This document shows positions 36,730-44,301 of a stretch of DNA of 64,000 bases, piece after piece; position 1 is the first letter of the stretch, and every line of letters begins with the position of its first letter. The position numbers were made by a program, and so were the translations under genes. Location: NCBI GenBank assembly GCA_016285455.1, contig JAEEQS010000001.1, positions 248,001 to 312,000 on the forward strand. Reading direction: 5' to 3'. The stretch is from Bacteroidales bacterium (GTDB lineage: Bacteria; Bacteroidota; Bacteroidia; Bacteroidales; UBA932). A model generated the notes under the pieces. That model saw only the letters and a list, made by a program, of their open reading frames with translations. It was not told the origin of the DNA and did no database searches.

Positions 36730-37260
36730 ATGAAAAAAATCGTTATTCTGCTTTCCGCATTTCTCTGCGTTTCAGTAATCCTGTCTTCTTGCAAAAACTC
36801 AGAAAAGACACCTTCAGAAGCTCAGCCTCAGGCTGAAGAAGCAGTTCAGGCAACTGAATCAGAACCTCAGGTAAACGACTTGTCTAGAGTTCCAGCTCAT
36901 GAGAACACAGCTGAAGAAGACAAGATTATAATGGACTTTATCAAAGAAATGTTCGCCCAGTCCTCGTATACAGAAGAGGCCTTTCTGGAGAAGCATTGCA
37001 CCGAGAGTATGCTCGCTCAGCTGAAAGAAGATTATGACTATGAAGGAGAAGGCTATGCCAACTGGGATTTCCGCTCTGAGAGCAACGACGGATTTGGCGA
37101 CAACCACATCATCAACATCGAGAAAAAAGACGGAAGATATTATTACGAGGGAAATGACGGAGGCACAAAGTTCCGCAACATCATCTCCGCTTTTGTCAAA
37201 GACGGTGTAGTAATGTTTGACGGTATAACTAGAGATAAAACTTATCCTGTCTCAGAGTAG
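36730..37260 (+). CDS. Small lipoprotein of unknown function
   Basis: A 176-residue lipoprotein: signal peptide with lipobox LSSC (Cys 21), then an acidic, Glu/Ala/Gln-rich linker (about 22-55) and a compact domain of about 120 residues (IIMDFIKEMFAQSS, LEKHCTESMLAQL, WDFRS) that resembles the DUF3828-like or NTF2-like small domains seen in Bacteroidota lipoproteins. No catalytic motif is seen. It is a single gene with its own promoter, convergent with guaA, which ends 24 nt away. Confidence 0.75.
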   Translation: MKKIVILLSAFLCVSVILSSCKNSEKTPSEAQPQAEEAVQATESEPQVNDLSRVPAHENTAEEDKIIMDFIKEMFAQSSYTEEAFLEKHCTESMLAQLKEDYDYEGEGYANWDFRSESNDGFGDNHIINIEKKDGRYYYEGNDGGTKFRNIISAFVKDGVVMFDGITRDKTYPVSE

Positions 37261-37284
37261 GTTTCTTGTGTAACTGCCTTATTG

Positions 37285-38910
37285 TCACTCCCATTCTATA
37301 GTAGCAGGGGGTTTGGAGGAGATGTCATAGCAGACTCTGTTGACTCCTTTTACCTTGTTGATTATCTCGTTTGAGACTTTTGCCAGGAATTCATAAGGTA
37401 TGTGTACCCAGTCTGCTGTCATTCCGTCGTTGGAGACTACGGCTCTGAGGGCTATCGTATACTCGTAGGTTCTTTCGTCTCCCATTACTCCTACGCTTCT
37501 TACCGGAAGCAAGATTGTTCCAGCCTGCCAGATGGAATCGTAGAGAGGCCTCATTTTCTTGCCGTTTATTGTGACTTCAGACTCTTCCGCAGCAAATCCG
37601 TTGGATGCAGGAGGAAGCTCCGTCATATAGGTTCTCAGATTGGAGATGAAGATATGGTCTGCCTCCTTGAGGATGTCCAGCTTTTCCTTGGTTACTTCTC
37701 CCAATACCCTGATTCCCAGGCCAGGACCAGGGAATGGATGGCGTGATATAAGTTCACGCTTTATGCCCAGAGCCCTTCCAGTTCGTCTTACCTCATCCTT
37801 GAAGAGGGAACGCAGTGGTTCAACAATCTTCAGGTTCATCTTTTCTGGCAGACCGCCCACGTTGTGGTGAGACTTGATGGTTGCAGACGGGCCTTTCACG
37901 CTGCTGGATTCTATGACATCCGGATAAATAGTGCCCTGTGCCAGCCACTTGGCGCCTGTTATCTTCTGGGCTTCTGAATCAAATACGTCTATGAAGGTTT
38001 TGCCGATGGCCTTGCGCTTGCCTTCCGGCTCTGAGATGCCCTTGAGAGCTTCCAGGAAGCGGTCTGCGGCTCTTACGCCTATGACATTCAGGCCCATATC
38101 CTTGTACTGCTCAAGCACATCCTCAAACTCATTCTTCCTCAGCAGCCCATTGTCAACAAATATGCAGTGGAGTCTGTTCCCGATAGCCTTGTTCAGCAGA
38201 ACCGCCGCAACGGAAGAATCCACTCCGCCACTAAGCCCCAGAATCACCTCGTCCTCACCGAGCTTTTGCTTAAGATCTTTTACGGTTGCCTCTATGAACG
38301 ATTCCGTAGTCCAGTCTCCCTTGCAGCTGCAAATGCCCTTTACAAAATTTCTGAGCATAATTCCGCCGAAAGCGGTGTGGAACACCTCAGGATGGAACTG
38401 GAAAGCGTAAACCTTTTTCTCAGCGATTTTGTAAGCCGCGTTCCTGACGCTAGGGGTGGAAGCAATCAGCTGCGCCCCGTCAGGGAGTTTTGTGATGGAA
38501 TCCCCGTGGCTCATCCAAACCTGTGAAGTCTGGGGGACATCCTTGAAAATCGGCTCATCTTTCTCAGCGACAGAGAGTTCTGCCCTTCCATATTCCCTTG
38601 TTTTGGAGGCCTCTACCATTCCGCCGCCGTTCTGGGCGATGAACTGAGCTCCGTAGCATATGCCCAGCACTGGAAGCTTGCCGATAAAATCTCTGAGATT
38701 GACCTTAGGGCTCTTTTCATCCCTGACAGAGAACGGGCTTCCGGAGAAGATTATTCCCTTGATGTCATCAGGAATTGTTTTGGAAGCAGCATCAGCAAAT
38801 GGGAATTTGTCAAAAGGGTAGATTTCACAGTAAACGTCGAGTTCCCTGACTCTTCTTCCGATGACCTGAGTCACCTGAGAGCCGAAATCAAGAATAATGA
38901 TTCTTTCCAT
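37285..38910 (-). CDS. guaA: GMP synthase (glutamine-hydrolysing)
   Basis: Converts XMP to GMP in the cytoplasm. The 541-residue protein carries an N-terminal class I amidotransferase domain ([18 protein letters not shown], nucleophile Cys in VLGICYGAQ at about 90, His and Glu in FQFHPEV at about 185), then the ATP-pyrophosphatase domain with the P-loop [13 protein letters not shown] (about 240) and the C-terminal dimerisation domain ending in [10 protein letters not shown]. It reads [12 protein letters not shown] where most members have GICYGMQ. The ATG at 38910 gives the normal N-terminus; longer frames into the divergent typA are unlikely. Its -7 box ends only 4 nt upstream. Confidence 0.97.
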   Translation of the reverse strand: MERIIILDFGSQVTQVIGRRVRELDVYCEIYPFDKFPFADAASKTIPDDIKGIIFSGSPFSVRDEKSPKVNLRDFIGKLPVLGICYGAQFIAQNGGGMVEASKTREYGRAELSVAEKDEPIFKDVPQTSQVWMSHGDSITKLPDGAQLIASTPSVRNAAYKIAEKKVYAFQFHPEVFHTAFGGIMLRNFVKGICSCKGDWTTESFIEATVKDLKQKLGEDEVILGLSGGVDSSVAAVLLNKAIGNRLHCIFVDNGLLRKNEFEDVLEQYKDMGLNVIGVRAADRFLEALKGISEPEGKRKAIGKTFIDVFDSEAQKITGAKWLAQGTIYPDVIESSSVKGPSATIKSHHNVGGLPEKMNLKIVEPLRSLFKDEVRRTGRALGIKRELISRHPFPGPGLGIRVLGEVTKEKLDILKEADHIFISNLRTYMTELPPASNGFAAEESEVTINGKKMRPLYDSIWQAGTILLPVRSVGVMGDERTYEYTIALRAVVSNDGMTADWVHIPYEFLAKVSNEIINKVKGVNRVCYDISSKPPATIEWE

Positions 38911-38914
38911 ACCA

Positions 38915-38942
38915 CAAATATAGGGCATTTTTGTTACTTTTG
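38915..38942. promoter_or_regulatory. Divergent promoters of guaA and typA
   Basis: Two -7 boxes face opposite ways in the 40-nt gap: CAAATATA at 38915-38922 (TATATTTG for guaA, 4 nt before its ATG) and TACTTTTG at 38935-38942 (for typA, 8 nt before its ATG). Both transcripts would be leaderless or nearly so. Confidence 0.5.
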
Positions 38943-38950
38943 CGCCCGAT

Positions 38951-40759
38951 ATGCAGAACATTAGGAATATAGCGATTGTGGCCCACGTAGACCACGGAAA
39001 GACCACGCTGGTAGACAAGATGATAGCCCAGGCCAAGGTGACCAGGGAAAGCGAGAAGAACCCCGGCCAGCTGATTCTGGACAACAACGACCTTGAAAGG
39101 GAAAGGGGCATTACCATTTTGTCCAAGAATGTCAGCGTGCCTTACAAAGGATACAAGATCAACATTATAGACACTCCGGGCCACGCAGATTTCGGCGGCG
39201 AGGTAGAAAGGGTGCTCAATATGGCGGACGGAGTCCTGCTGCTGGTAGACGCCTTCGAAGGCTGCATGCCGCAGACCAGATTCGTCCTCCAGAAGGCTCT
39301 GGAGCTAGGCAAGAAGCCGCTGGTGGTCATAAACAAGGTGGACAAGCTCAACTGCCGCCCGGAAGAGGTCAACGACCAGGTATTTGAGCTGATGTTCAAC
39401 CTCAACGCCAATGACGACCAGCTGAACTTCAAGACTGTCTACGGCTGCGCAAAGCAGGGATGGATGAGCCTGGACTGGAGAAAGCCGACCACGGACCTTA
39501 CGACTCTGATGGACCTTATCATCAGCGAGATACCAGGCCCTGAACAGGATCTTGACGGAACCCCTCAGATGCTGATTTCCTCTCTGGAATATTCTCCTTA
39601 CGTAGGCCGTATAGCTGTGGGAAGAGTCAAGAGGGGTGTCCTCAAGGCCGGACAGGAAATCACTCTTTGCCATCGCGACGGAACCCAGGTGCGCCAGAGA
39701 ATCAAGGATCTTATGGTCTTTACCGGAATAGAGAAAACCAAGGCTGAGACCGTTGAGAGCGGCGATATCTGCGCCGTGGTAGGAATTGAGGGCTTTGAAA
39801 TCGGCGATACAATAGCAGACCACGAGAATCCGGAACCTCTGCCGCCTATTACCATCGATGAGCCTACAATGAGCATGCTCTTCTGCATCAACGATTCGCC
39901 ATTCTTTGGAAGGGACGGAAAATACGTGACTTCCCGCCACCTGAAGGAAAGGCTGGATAAGGAACTGGAGAAAAACCTCGCCCTTAGGGTTAAGCCGGGC
40001 AAGACTTCAGACTCATTTATAGTATATGGAAGAGGCGTGCTTCACCTCTCAATATTGATTGAAACTATGCGCAGGGAGGGCTTTGAGCTTCAGATCGGCC
40101 AGCCTAAGGTTATAGACAAGAACATAAACGGCACCCGCTGCGAGCCAATAGAGCACCTTATTATAGATGTGCCGGAAGAGTATGTAGGTAGGGCCATAGA
40201 GATGACAACCCGCAGAAAAGGCGCCCTTCTGCATATGGACCATCGCGGAGACAGAGTCCATCTGGACTTTGACATTCCTTCCAGAGGTATCATAGGCCTT
40301 AGGAGCAACCTGATTACCGCCACAAGCGGAGAGGCCATTATGGCTCACCGATTCAAGGACTACGAGCCTTACAAGGGAGAAATCGAGAAGAGGACAAACG
40401 GCTCGTTGGTAGCTTTGGAGACTGGCCAGGCCATTGCATACTCTATGTGGAAGCTTCTTGACAGGGGCAAGTGGATAATCAATCCTGGAGACGAAGTTTA
40501 TGCGGGAGAGGTAGTAGGGGAATACACCAGGGCTATGGACCTGAATGTGAATGTCTGCATTAAGAAGAAACTTACAAACGTAAGAGCTTCTGGTTCAGAT
40601 GAAAAGGCCATACTTCCTCCTCCTATGCAATTCACTTTGGAAGAGATGCTTGAATACATCCAGGACGACGAGCTGGTAGAAGTAACTCCTAAGCATCTGC
40701 GCATCCGCAAGATATATCTAGACGAGAACGAGAGGAAACGTCACAAGATGCAGGGATAA
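38951..40759 (+). CDS. typA: Translational GTPase TypA/BipA
   Basis: A 602-residue GTPase related to EF-G that acts in ribosome assembly and stress adaptation. G1 AHVDHGKTT (about 11), the switch region [12 protein letters not shown]3 [13 protein letters not shown]4 NKVDK, then the EF-Tu-like domain 2 and the TypA-specific C-terminus ([37 protein letters not shown] (20 residues), [15 protein letters not shown]). Length is standard. Divergent from guaA and followed after 41 nt by yceD with its own promoter box. Confidence 0.97.
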   Translation: MQNIRNIAIVAHVDHGKTTLVDKMIAQAKVTRESEKNPGQLILDNNDLERERGITILSKNVSVPYKGYKINIIDTPGHADFGGEVERVLNMADGVLLLVDAFEGCMPQTRFVLQKALELGKKPLVVINKVDKLNCRPEEVNDQVFELMFNLNANDDQLNFKTVYGCAKQGWMSLDWRKPTTDLTTLMDLIISEIPGPEQDLDGTPQMLISSLEYSPYVGRIAVGRVKRGVLKAGQEITLCHRDGTQVRQRIKDLMVFTGIEKTKAETVESGDICAVVGIEGFEIGDTIADHENPEPLPPITIDEPTMSMLFCINDSPFFGRDGKYVTSRHLKERLDKELEKNLALRVKPGKTSDSFIVYGRGVLHLSILIETMRREGFELQIGQPKVIDKNINGTRCEPIEHLIIDVPEEYVGRAIEMTTRRKGALLHMDHRGDRVHLDFDIPSRGIIGLRSNLITATSGEAIMAHRFKDYEPYKGEIEKRTNGSLVALETGQAIAYSMWKLLDRGKWIINPGDEVYAGEVVGEYTRAMDLNVNVCIKKKLTNVRASGSDEKAILPPPMQFTLEEMLEYIQDDELVEVTPKHLRIRKIYLDENERKRHKMQG

Positions 40760-40762
40760 AAC

Positions 40763-40792
40763 TTGCATTTTGAAAAAAAGTAAGTATCTTTG
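40763..40792 (+). promoter_or_regulatory. Promoter of yceD-rpmF-fabH
   Basis: TTG at 40763-40765, a 19-nt spacer and TATCTTTG at 40785-40792. The ATG at 40801 follows 8 nt later, so the leader is close to zero. Confidence 0.6.
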
Positions 40793-40800
40793 CGCCCCCT

Positions 40801-41334
40801 ATGGACTACAAGATTCATATAAGCGGACTTGCCCAGGGAAAGTATGAATATGAGTTCCCGGTTAAGGGAGACTTGTTCAGAGAGTATGGGAACCAGCAGG
40901 TTATTGATGCGGATATTACCGCAAAAGTAATCCTGGAGAAGGGCAGCGGATGGATGAACGCCCATCTGGAAGGCAGCGGAAAGGTTACAGTGGAGTGCGA
41001 CAGATGCCTTGAGGAGATGGACATCCCGGTGGAGTTCTCATCAAGCCTTGCAATCCGTCCGGCAAAGCTGGGAGAGGATACGGAAGACTCAGACGAGTTT
41101 ATAATCGTCGATCCTTCTGAGGCTGAGGTGGATCTTAAGCAGTTCATATACGATTATATCTGCGTGAGCCTCCCTATGGTTGCAACTCATCCTGAAGGTG
41201 AGTGCAACCCAGAGATGCTGGCAAAGATAGAGGCCCTGAGGGCAGGCCAGGAAAAGAAAAAGGAAAAAACTGAAACCTATTCCCCGTTCAGCGGACTTAA
41301 AGACCTTCTGGACAAAGGCGGGAAACAGAAATAG
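40801..41334 (+). CDS. yceD: YceD (DUF177) protein
   Basis: A 177-residue member of the DUF177 family, nearly always encoded before rpmF. The family is linked in plants and bacteria to 23S rRNA accumulation. Landmarks: VECDRCLEEMDIPVEF (about 62, CxxC), the acidic DSDEFIIVDPSEAEVDLKQF (20 residues) and IYDYICVSLPMVATHP, then a Lys/Glu-rich linker and PFSGLKDLL near the end, all typical. It is the first gene of the ribosomal/fatty-acid operon with rpmF 27 nt downstream. Confidence 0.93.
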   Translation: MDYKIHISGLAQGKYEYEFPVKGDLFREYGNQQVIDADITAKVILEKGSGWMNAHLEGSGKVTVECDRCLEEMDIPVEFSSSLAIRPAKLGEDTEDSDEFIIVDPSEAEVDLKQFIYDYICVSLPMVATHPEGECNPEMLAKIEALRAGQEKKKEKTETYSPFSGLKDLLDKGGKQK

Positions 41335-41361
41335 AGTGTAAAATTTTAAAAATATCACAAG

Positions 41362-41544
41362 ATGGCACATCCTAAACACAAGATCTCCAAGCAAAGGAGA
41401 GACAAGAGAAGAACACACGACAAGGCAGAACTGCCTACACTGTCTACCTGTTCCAACTGCGGTGCTACCGTTATGTATCATCACGTATGCCCTGAGTGCG
41501 GTTACTACCGCGGACGTCTGGTCATAGCAAAGGAAAATGCATAG
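41362..41544 (+). CDS. rpmF: 50S ribosomal protein L32
   Basis: A 60-residue ribosomal protein: AHPKHKISKQRRDKRRTHDK at the start (20 residues), then a zinc ribbon with two CxxC motifs, CSNCGATVMYHHVCPECGYY, and a short basic end. The four cysteines make it the zinc-binding form. Its 3' end overlaps fabH by 8 nt. Confidence 0.98.
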   Translation: MAHPKHKISKQRRDKRRTHDKAELPTLSTCSNCGATVMYHHVCPECGYYRGRLVIAKENA

Positions 41545-42532
41545 CGTACCCAAGGCCATAATCACAGGCATAGAGGCCTACATTCCTGATTACGTCCTTA
41601 CTAACCAGGAGCTGTCTACGATGGTTGACACCTCGGACGAATGGATAATGTCCAGGGTTGGCATCCGGGAAAGACGTATCCTCAAGGAAGACGGCCTGGG
41701 AACCTCTTTTATGGCTTCAATAGCTGTTCAGAGGCTTCTTAAAGCCACACACACAGATCCGTCTGAGGTTCAGATGCTGGTTTGCCATACCGTTACTCCG
41801 GATATGGTTTTTACAGCAACCTCCAACATCATCTGCGACAAGTGCGGAATAAAAAATGCCTGGGGTTTTGACACAAACGCAGGCTGCAGCGGTTTCCTGT
41901 TTACATTTGAGACCATTCGCCGATTTATCGAGACTGGCCAGTACAGGAAGATTATTATAGTCTGCGGAGAAAGAATGAGCAGCATCGTTAACTACGAGGA
42001 CCGTACAACCTGTCCTTTGTTCGGCGATGCGGCAGTGGCCCTGATGGTAGAGCCTAGCGAGGATCCGAACCTGGGATTCCAGGACTCCATCCTGCACGTA
42101 GACGGCATTGGCAGAAGATATCTCTACCAGACCGCCGGCGGAAGCCTCTATCCAGCCAGCCACGACAATGTGGATAAGCGCATGCACTTTATCCACCAGG
42201 AAGGGCAAGGCGTCTTCAAGTATGCCGTAGTCAATATGGCAGACGTGTCCGAAGAGATGATGAAGCGCCACAACCTTACCGCAGAGGATATAGCTTACCT
42301 GGTTCCACACCAGGCCAACCTGAGAATAATAGATGCTACCGCCAGAAGGATGGGTCTTCCTAAAGAGAAGGTGCTCATCAACATAGAACGCTTCGGCAAC
42401 ACGGCGGGAACGTCCATCCCTCTTGCAATCTGGGACTTCAAGTCCAAGTTCAAGAAAGGAGACAACCTGATCCTGAGCGCGTTCGGAGCGGGCTTCACCT
42501 GGGGCAGCATCTTATACAGGTGGGCTTATTAA
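41537..42532 (+). CDS. fabH: 3-oxoacyl-ACP synthase III
   Basis: FabH starts fatty-acid synthesis by condensing an acyl-CoA with malonyl-ACP. The 331-residue protein has the catalytic triad: Cys in TNAGCSGFLFTFE (about 115), His in VPHQANLRIID (about 256) and Asn in ERFGNTAGTSIPLAIWD (about 286), plus SDEWIMSRVGIRERR near the N-terminus and the C-terminal SAFGAGFTWGS. The start at 41537 overlaps rpmF by 8 nt, a common yceD-rpmF-fabH arrangement. tRNA-Arg follows. Confidence 0.96.
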   Translation: MHSVPKAIITGIEAYIPDYVLTNQELSTMVDTSDEWIMSRVGIRERRILKEDGLGTSFMASIAVQRLLKATHTDPSEVQMLVCHTVTPDMVFTATSNIICDKCGIKNAWGFDTNAGCSGFLFTFETIRRFIETGQYRKIIIVCGERMSSIVNYEDRTTCPLFGDAAVALMVEPSEDPNLGFQDSILHVDGIGRRYLYQTAGGSLYPASHDNVDKRMHFIHQEGQGVFKYAVVNMADVSEEMMKRHNLTAEDIAYLVPHQANLRIIDATARRMGLPKEKVLINIERFGNTAGTSIPLAIWDFKSKFKKGDNLILSAFGAGFTWGSILYRWAY

Positions 42533-42553
42533 AACAGGCAGAACAAAAGGTCT

Positions 42554-42625
42554 GGTCCTATAGTTCAACGGATAGAACGGAAGTTTCCTAAACTTCAAAT
42601 CTGGGTTCGATTCCCGGTGGGACTA
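42554..42625 (+). tRNA. tRNA-Arg(CCT)
   Basis: A 72-nt cloverleaf: acceptor GGTCCTA with TGGGACT (two G-U pairs), anticodon stem GAAGT/ACTTC around TTCCTAA (anticodon CCT), T loop GTTCGATT and discriminator A. No CCA is encoded. It lies 21 nt after fabH. Confidence 0.93.
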
Positions 42626-42630
42626 CTCTC

Positions 42631-42657
42631 AAGCCGCTGAAAATCAGCGGCTTGTTT
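42631..42657. terminator. Terminator after tRNA-Arg(CCT)
   Basis: AAGCCGCTGA and TCAGCGGCTT arms with a 3-nt loop, followed by GTTTTAT. It reaches the stop of the convergent 55-residue gene. Confidence 0.8.
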
Positions 42658-42824
42658 TATTTGTTCATTCCTTCCTGGAAGCCGGCTGAGAAGGCGGACC
42701 AGTTGGAGATGAGTTCAAGGATGAACCAGGCGGCGATGATTGTTACTGCCAGCCAGATGATTTGTTTTCTGTTTTCCTTGAAGAAAGCCTTTGCTTTGCT
42801 TGTTTTAGTGTTCTTTGTTTCCAT
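42657..42824 (-). CDS. 55-residue single-span membrane microprotein
   Basis: A complete frame from ATG 42824 to TAA 42657. A Lys-rich N-terminus (METKNTKTSKAKAFFKENRK, 20 residues) precedes one clear transmembrane helix (IIWLAVTIIAAWFILELI) and a short tail ending QEGMNK. This positive-inside layout predicts an inner-membrane protein with the N-terminus in the cytoplasm. Small proteins of this layout are frequent in Bacteroidota, but I do not recognise a named family. It stands alone between tRNA-Arg and hydF. Confidence 0.6.
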   Translation of the reverse strand: METKNTKTSKAKAFFKENRKQIIWLAVTIIAAWFILELISNWSAFSAGFQEGMNK

Positions 42825-42916
42825 AACTTATTTGTTTGATTAATTGTTTGTTGTATGTTTGTTGTCTGGTTTGCAAGATATGCTCAAACTAAGAAGGGCG
42901 GATGCCAAACGGTAAA

Positions 42917-42934
42917 TAAATTTGATTACATTTG
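42917..42934 (+). promoter_or_regulatory. Two candidate -7 boxes before hydF
   Basis: TAAATTTG (42917-42924) and TACATTTG (42927-42934) stand 10 nt apart, about 60 nt before the hydF ATG. Confidence 0.4.
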
Positions 42935-42993
42935 AAGAAATTGCTGATCCTGTAATCATCATTATTTTAAACGGATAGCAAAGGCTTGATATT

Positions 42994-44199
42994 ATGGAAG
43001 TTAAGAATATAATTGTTCTCGGGCGCAGAAATGCGGGAAAGAGTTCTCTGGTGAATCTTCTTACCGGGCAGAGCGTGTCTATAGTGTCTGATGTGGCTGG
43101 AACTACCACGGATCCTGTGCGCAAGCGTATGGAGATCAAGGGCGTGGGGCCTTGCAATATTGTGGATACCGCCGGAATTGATGACGAAGGTACGGTTGGA
43201 GGCATGCGTTCAGAAAGAAGCCTTAAGGAAGCGGATTTTGCTGATCTGGCGCTGTTGCTATTTTGTGGGAACAAGTTCGGCGACTATGAGCGTGGCCTTG
43301 CAAATCATCTGAAAAACAAAGCTATACCTTTTATTCTTGTTCACAGCAAGGAAGACATAGCTCCTCTTGACGAGTCTTTGAGAATGACGCTCACCGATGA
43401 GTTTGACTGCCCTGTAATGAATGTGTCTTCAGTTAATGCGGATTCTGCAGATAGAGACCTGATGCTTGGTTCCATTGCATATAAGCTGAATCAGGAAGAA
43501 GGTTCTGGAACGCTGGTTCCGAAAACTCTGGCCGGAGAAGGAAGCCGAGTGCTTCTTGTCTGCCCTATAGACAAGGGAGCTCCATCTGGAAGACTCATCC
43601 TTCCGCAGGTAAAGACTCTGCGCAGCCTGCTGGATAACAGGGCTATAGTTACTGTGGCCCAGCCATCTGAGCTTAACAAGATTTTTAACGAAAAAGGAGA
43701 GAGTTTTGATCTGGTCATAACAGACAGCCAGGCATTTTCTGAAGTGTCCGCTGCAGTTCCAGAAGGCATTCCGGTGGGGAGTTTCAGCATACTTATGGCA
43801 AGGCTAAAAGGCCCTTTTTCTTTCTTTCTGGAATCTGTCTCAGCGATAGATTCCCTAAAAGACGGAGACCGTGTGCTGATTCTTGAAAGCTGCACGCACA
43901 GAGCAAGTTGCGACGACATTGGAAGAGTCAAGATTCCTGCTATGCTGAAAAAATACTCGGGAAAAGATCTGGCTTTTGACTTTGTTTCAGGCCTTGACGA
44001 CATTCCGGAAAATAGTTATTCGCTTGCAATTCAGTGCGGCGGCTGTATGGCAACTTCCAGACAGATAACATCTAGAGTAAACTCCATCGCTGAGAAAGGA
44101 ATTCCAGTTACAAATTACGGTTTGGCTATAGCTTTTGTCAAAGGACTGTTTTCAAATGCCAATTTTAAAGCATTTCTTCACTTAATCGCTGAAGAATAG
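42994..44199 (+). CDS. hydF: [FeFe]-hydrogenase maturation GTPase HydF
   Basis: HydF is the scaffold on which the 2Fe subcluster of [FeFe]-hydrogenase is built by HydE and HydG. The 401-residue protein has a GTPase domain (G1 GRRNAGKSS at about 11, G3 DTAGIDDEG, and VHSKED as G4-like) and the C-terminal FeS-binding site: ESCTH (about 300) and CGGCMATSRQ (about 348), the family's Cys-x-His and CxxC set. Its presence implies that hydE, hydG and an [FeFe]-hydrogenase lie elsewhere in the genome; none is adjacent. This marks fermentative hydrogen metabolism. Confidence 0.95.
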   Translation: MEVKNIIVLGRRNAGKSSLVNLLTGQSVSIVSDVAGTTTDPVRKRMEIKGVGPCNIVDTAGIDDEGTVGGMRSERSLKEADFADLALLLFCGNKFGDYERGLANHLKNKAIPFILVHSKEDIAPLDESLRMTLTDEFDCPVMNVSSVNADSADRDLMLGSIAYKLNQEEGSGTLVPKTLAGEGSRVLLVCPIDKGAPSGRLILPQVKTLRSLLDNRAIVTVAQPSELNKIFNEKGESFDLVITDSQAFSEVSAAVPEGIPVGSFSILMARLKGPFSFFLESVSAIDSLKDGDRVLILESCTHRASCDDIGRVKIPAMLKKYSGKDLAFDFVSGLDDIPENSYSLAIQCGGCMATSRQITSRVNSIAEKGIPVTNYGLAIAFVKGLFSNANFKAFLHLIAEE

Positions 44200-44221
44200 C
44201 GGTAATTCAGGAAATTTTCTA

Positions 44222-44229
44222 TATTTTTG
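44222..44229 (+). promoter_or_regulatory. -7 box of ppdK
   Basis: TATTTTTG, 72 nt before the ATG at 44302. The leader of about 65 nt is AT-rich with no obvious structure. Confidence 0.5.
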
Positions 44230-44301
44230 TGATTGCCCCTTGAAAATAGGGGCAGATTGATTATTGTTGAATTTTCATATTATCAATTAAAATACTAAAC
44301 G

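Noticed and set aside
38911-39126. A longer N-terminus for guaA
   Set aside because: It would overlap typA on the other strand and precede the standard GMP synthase start [12 protein letters not shown].
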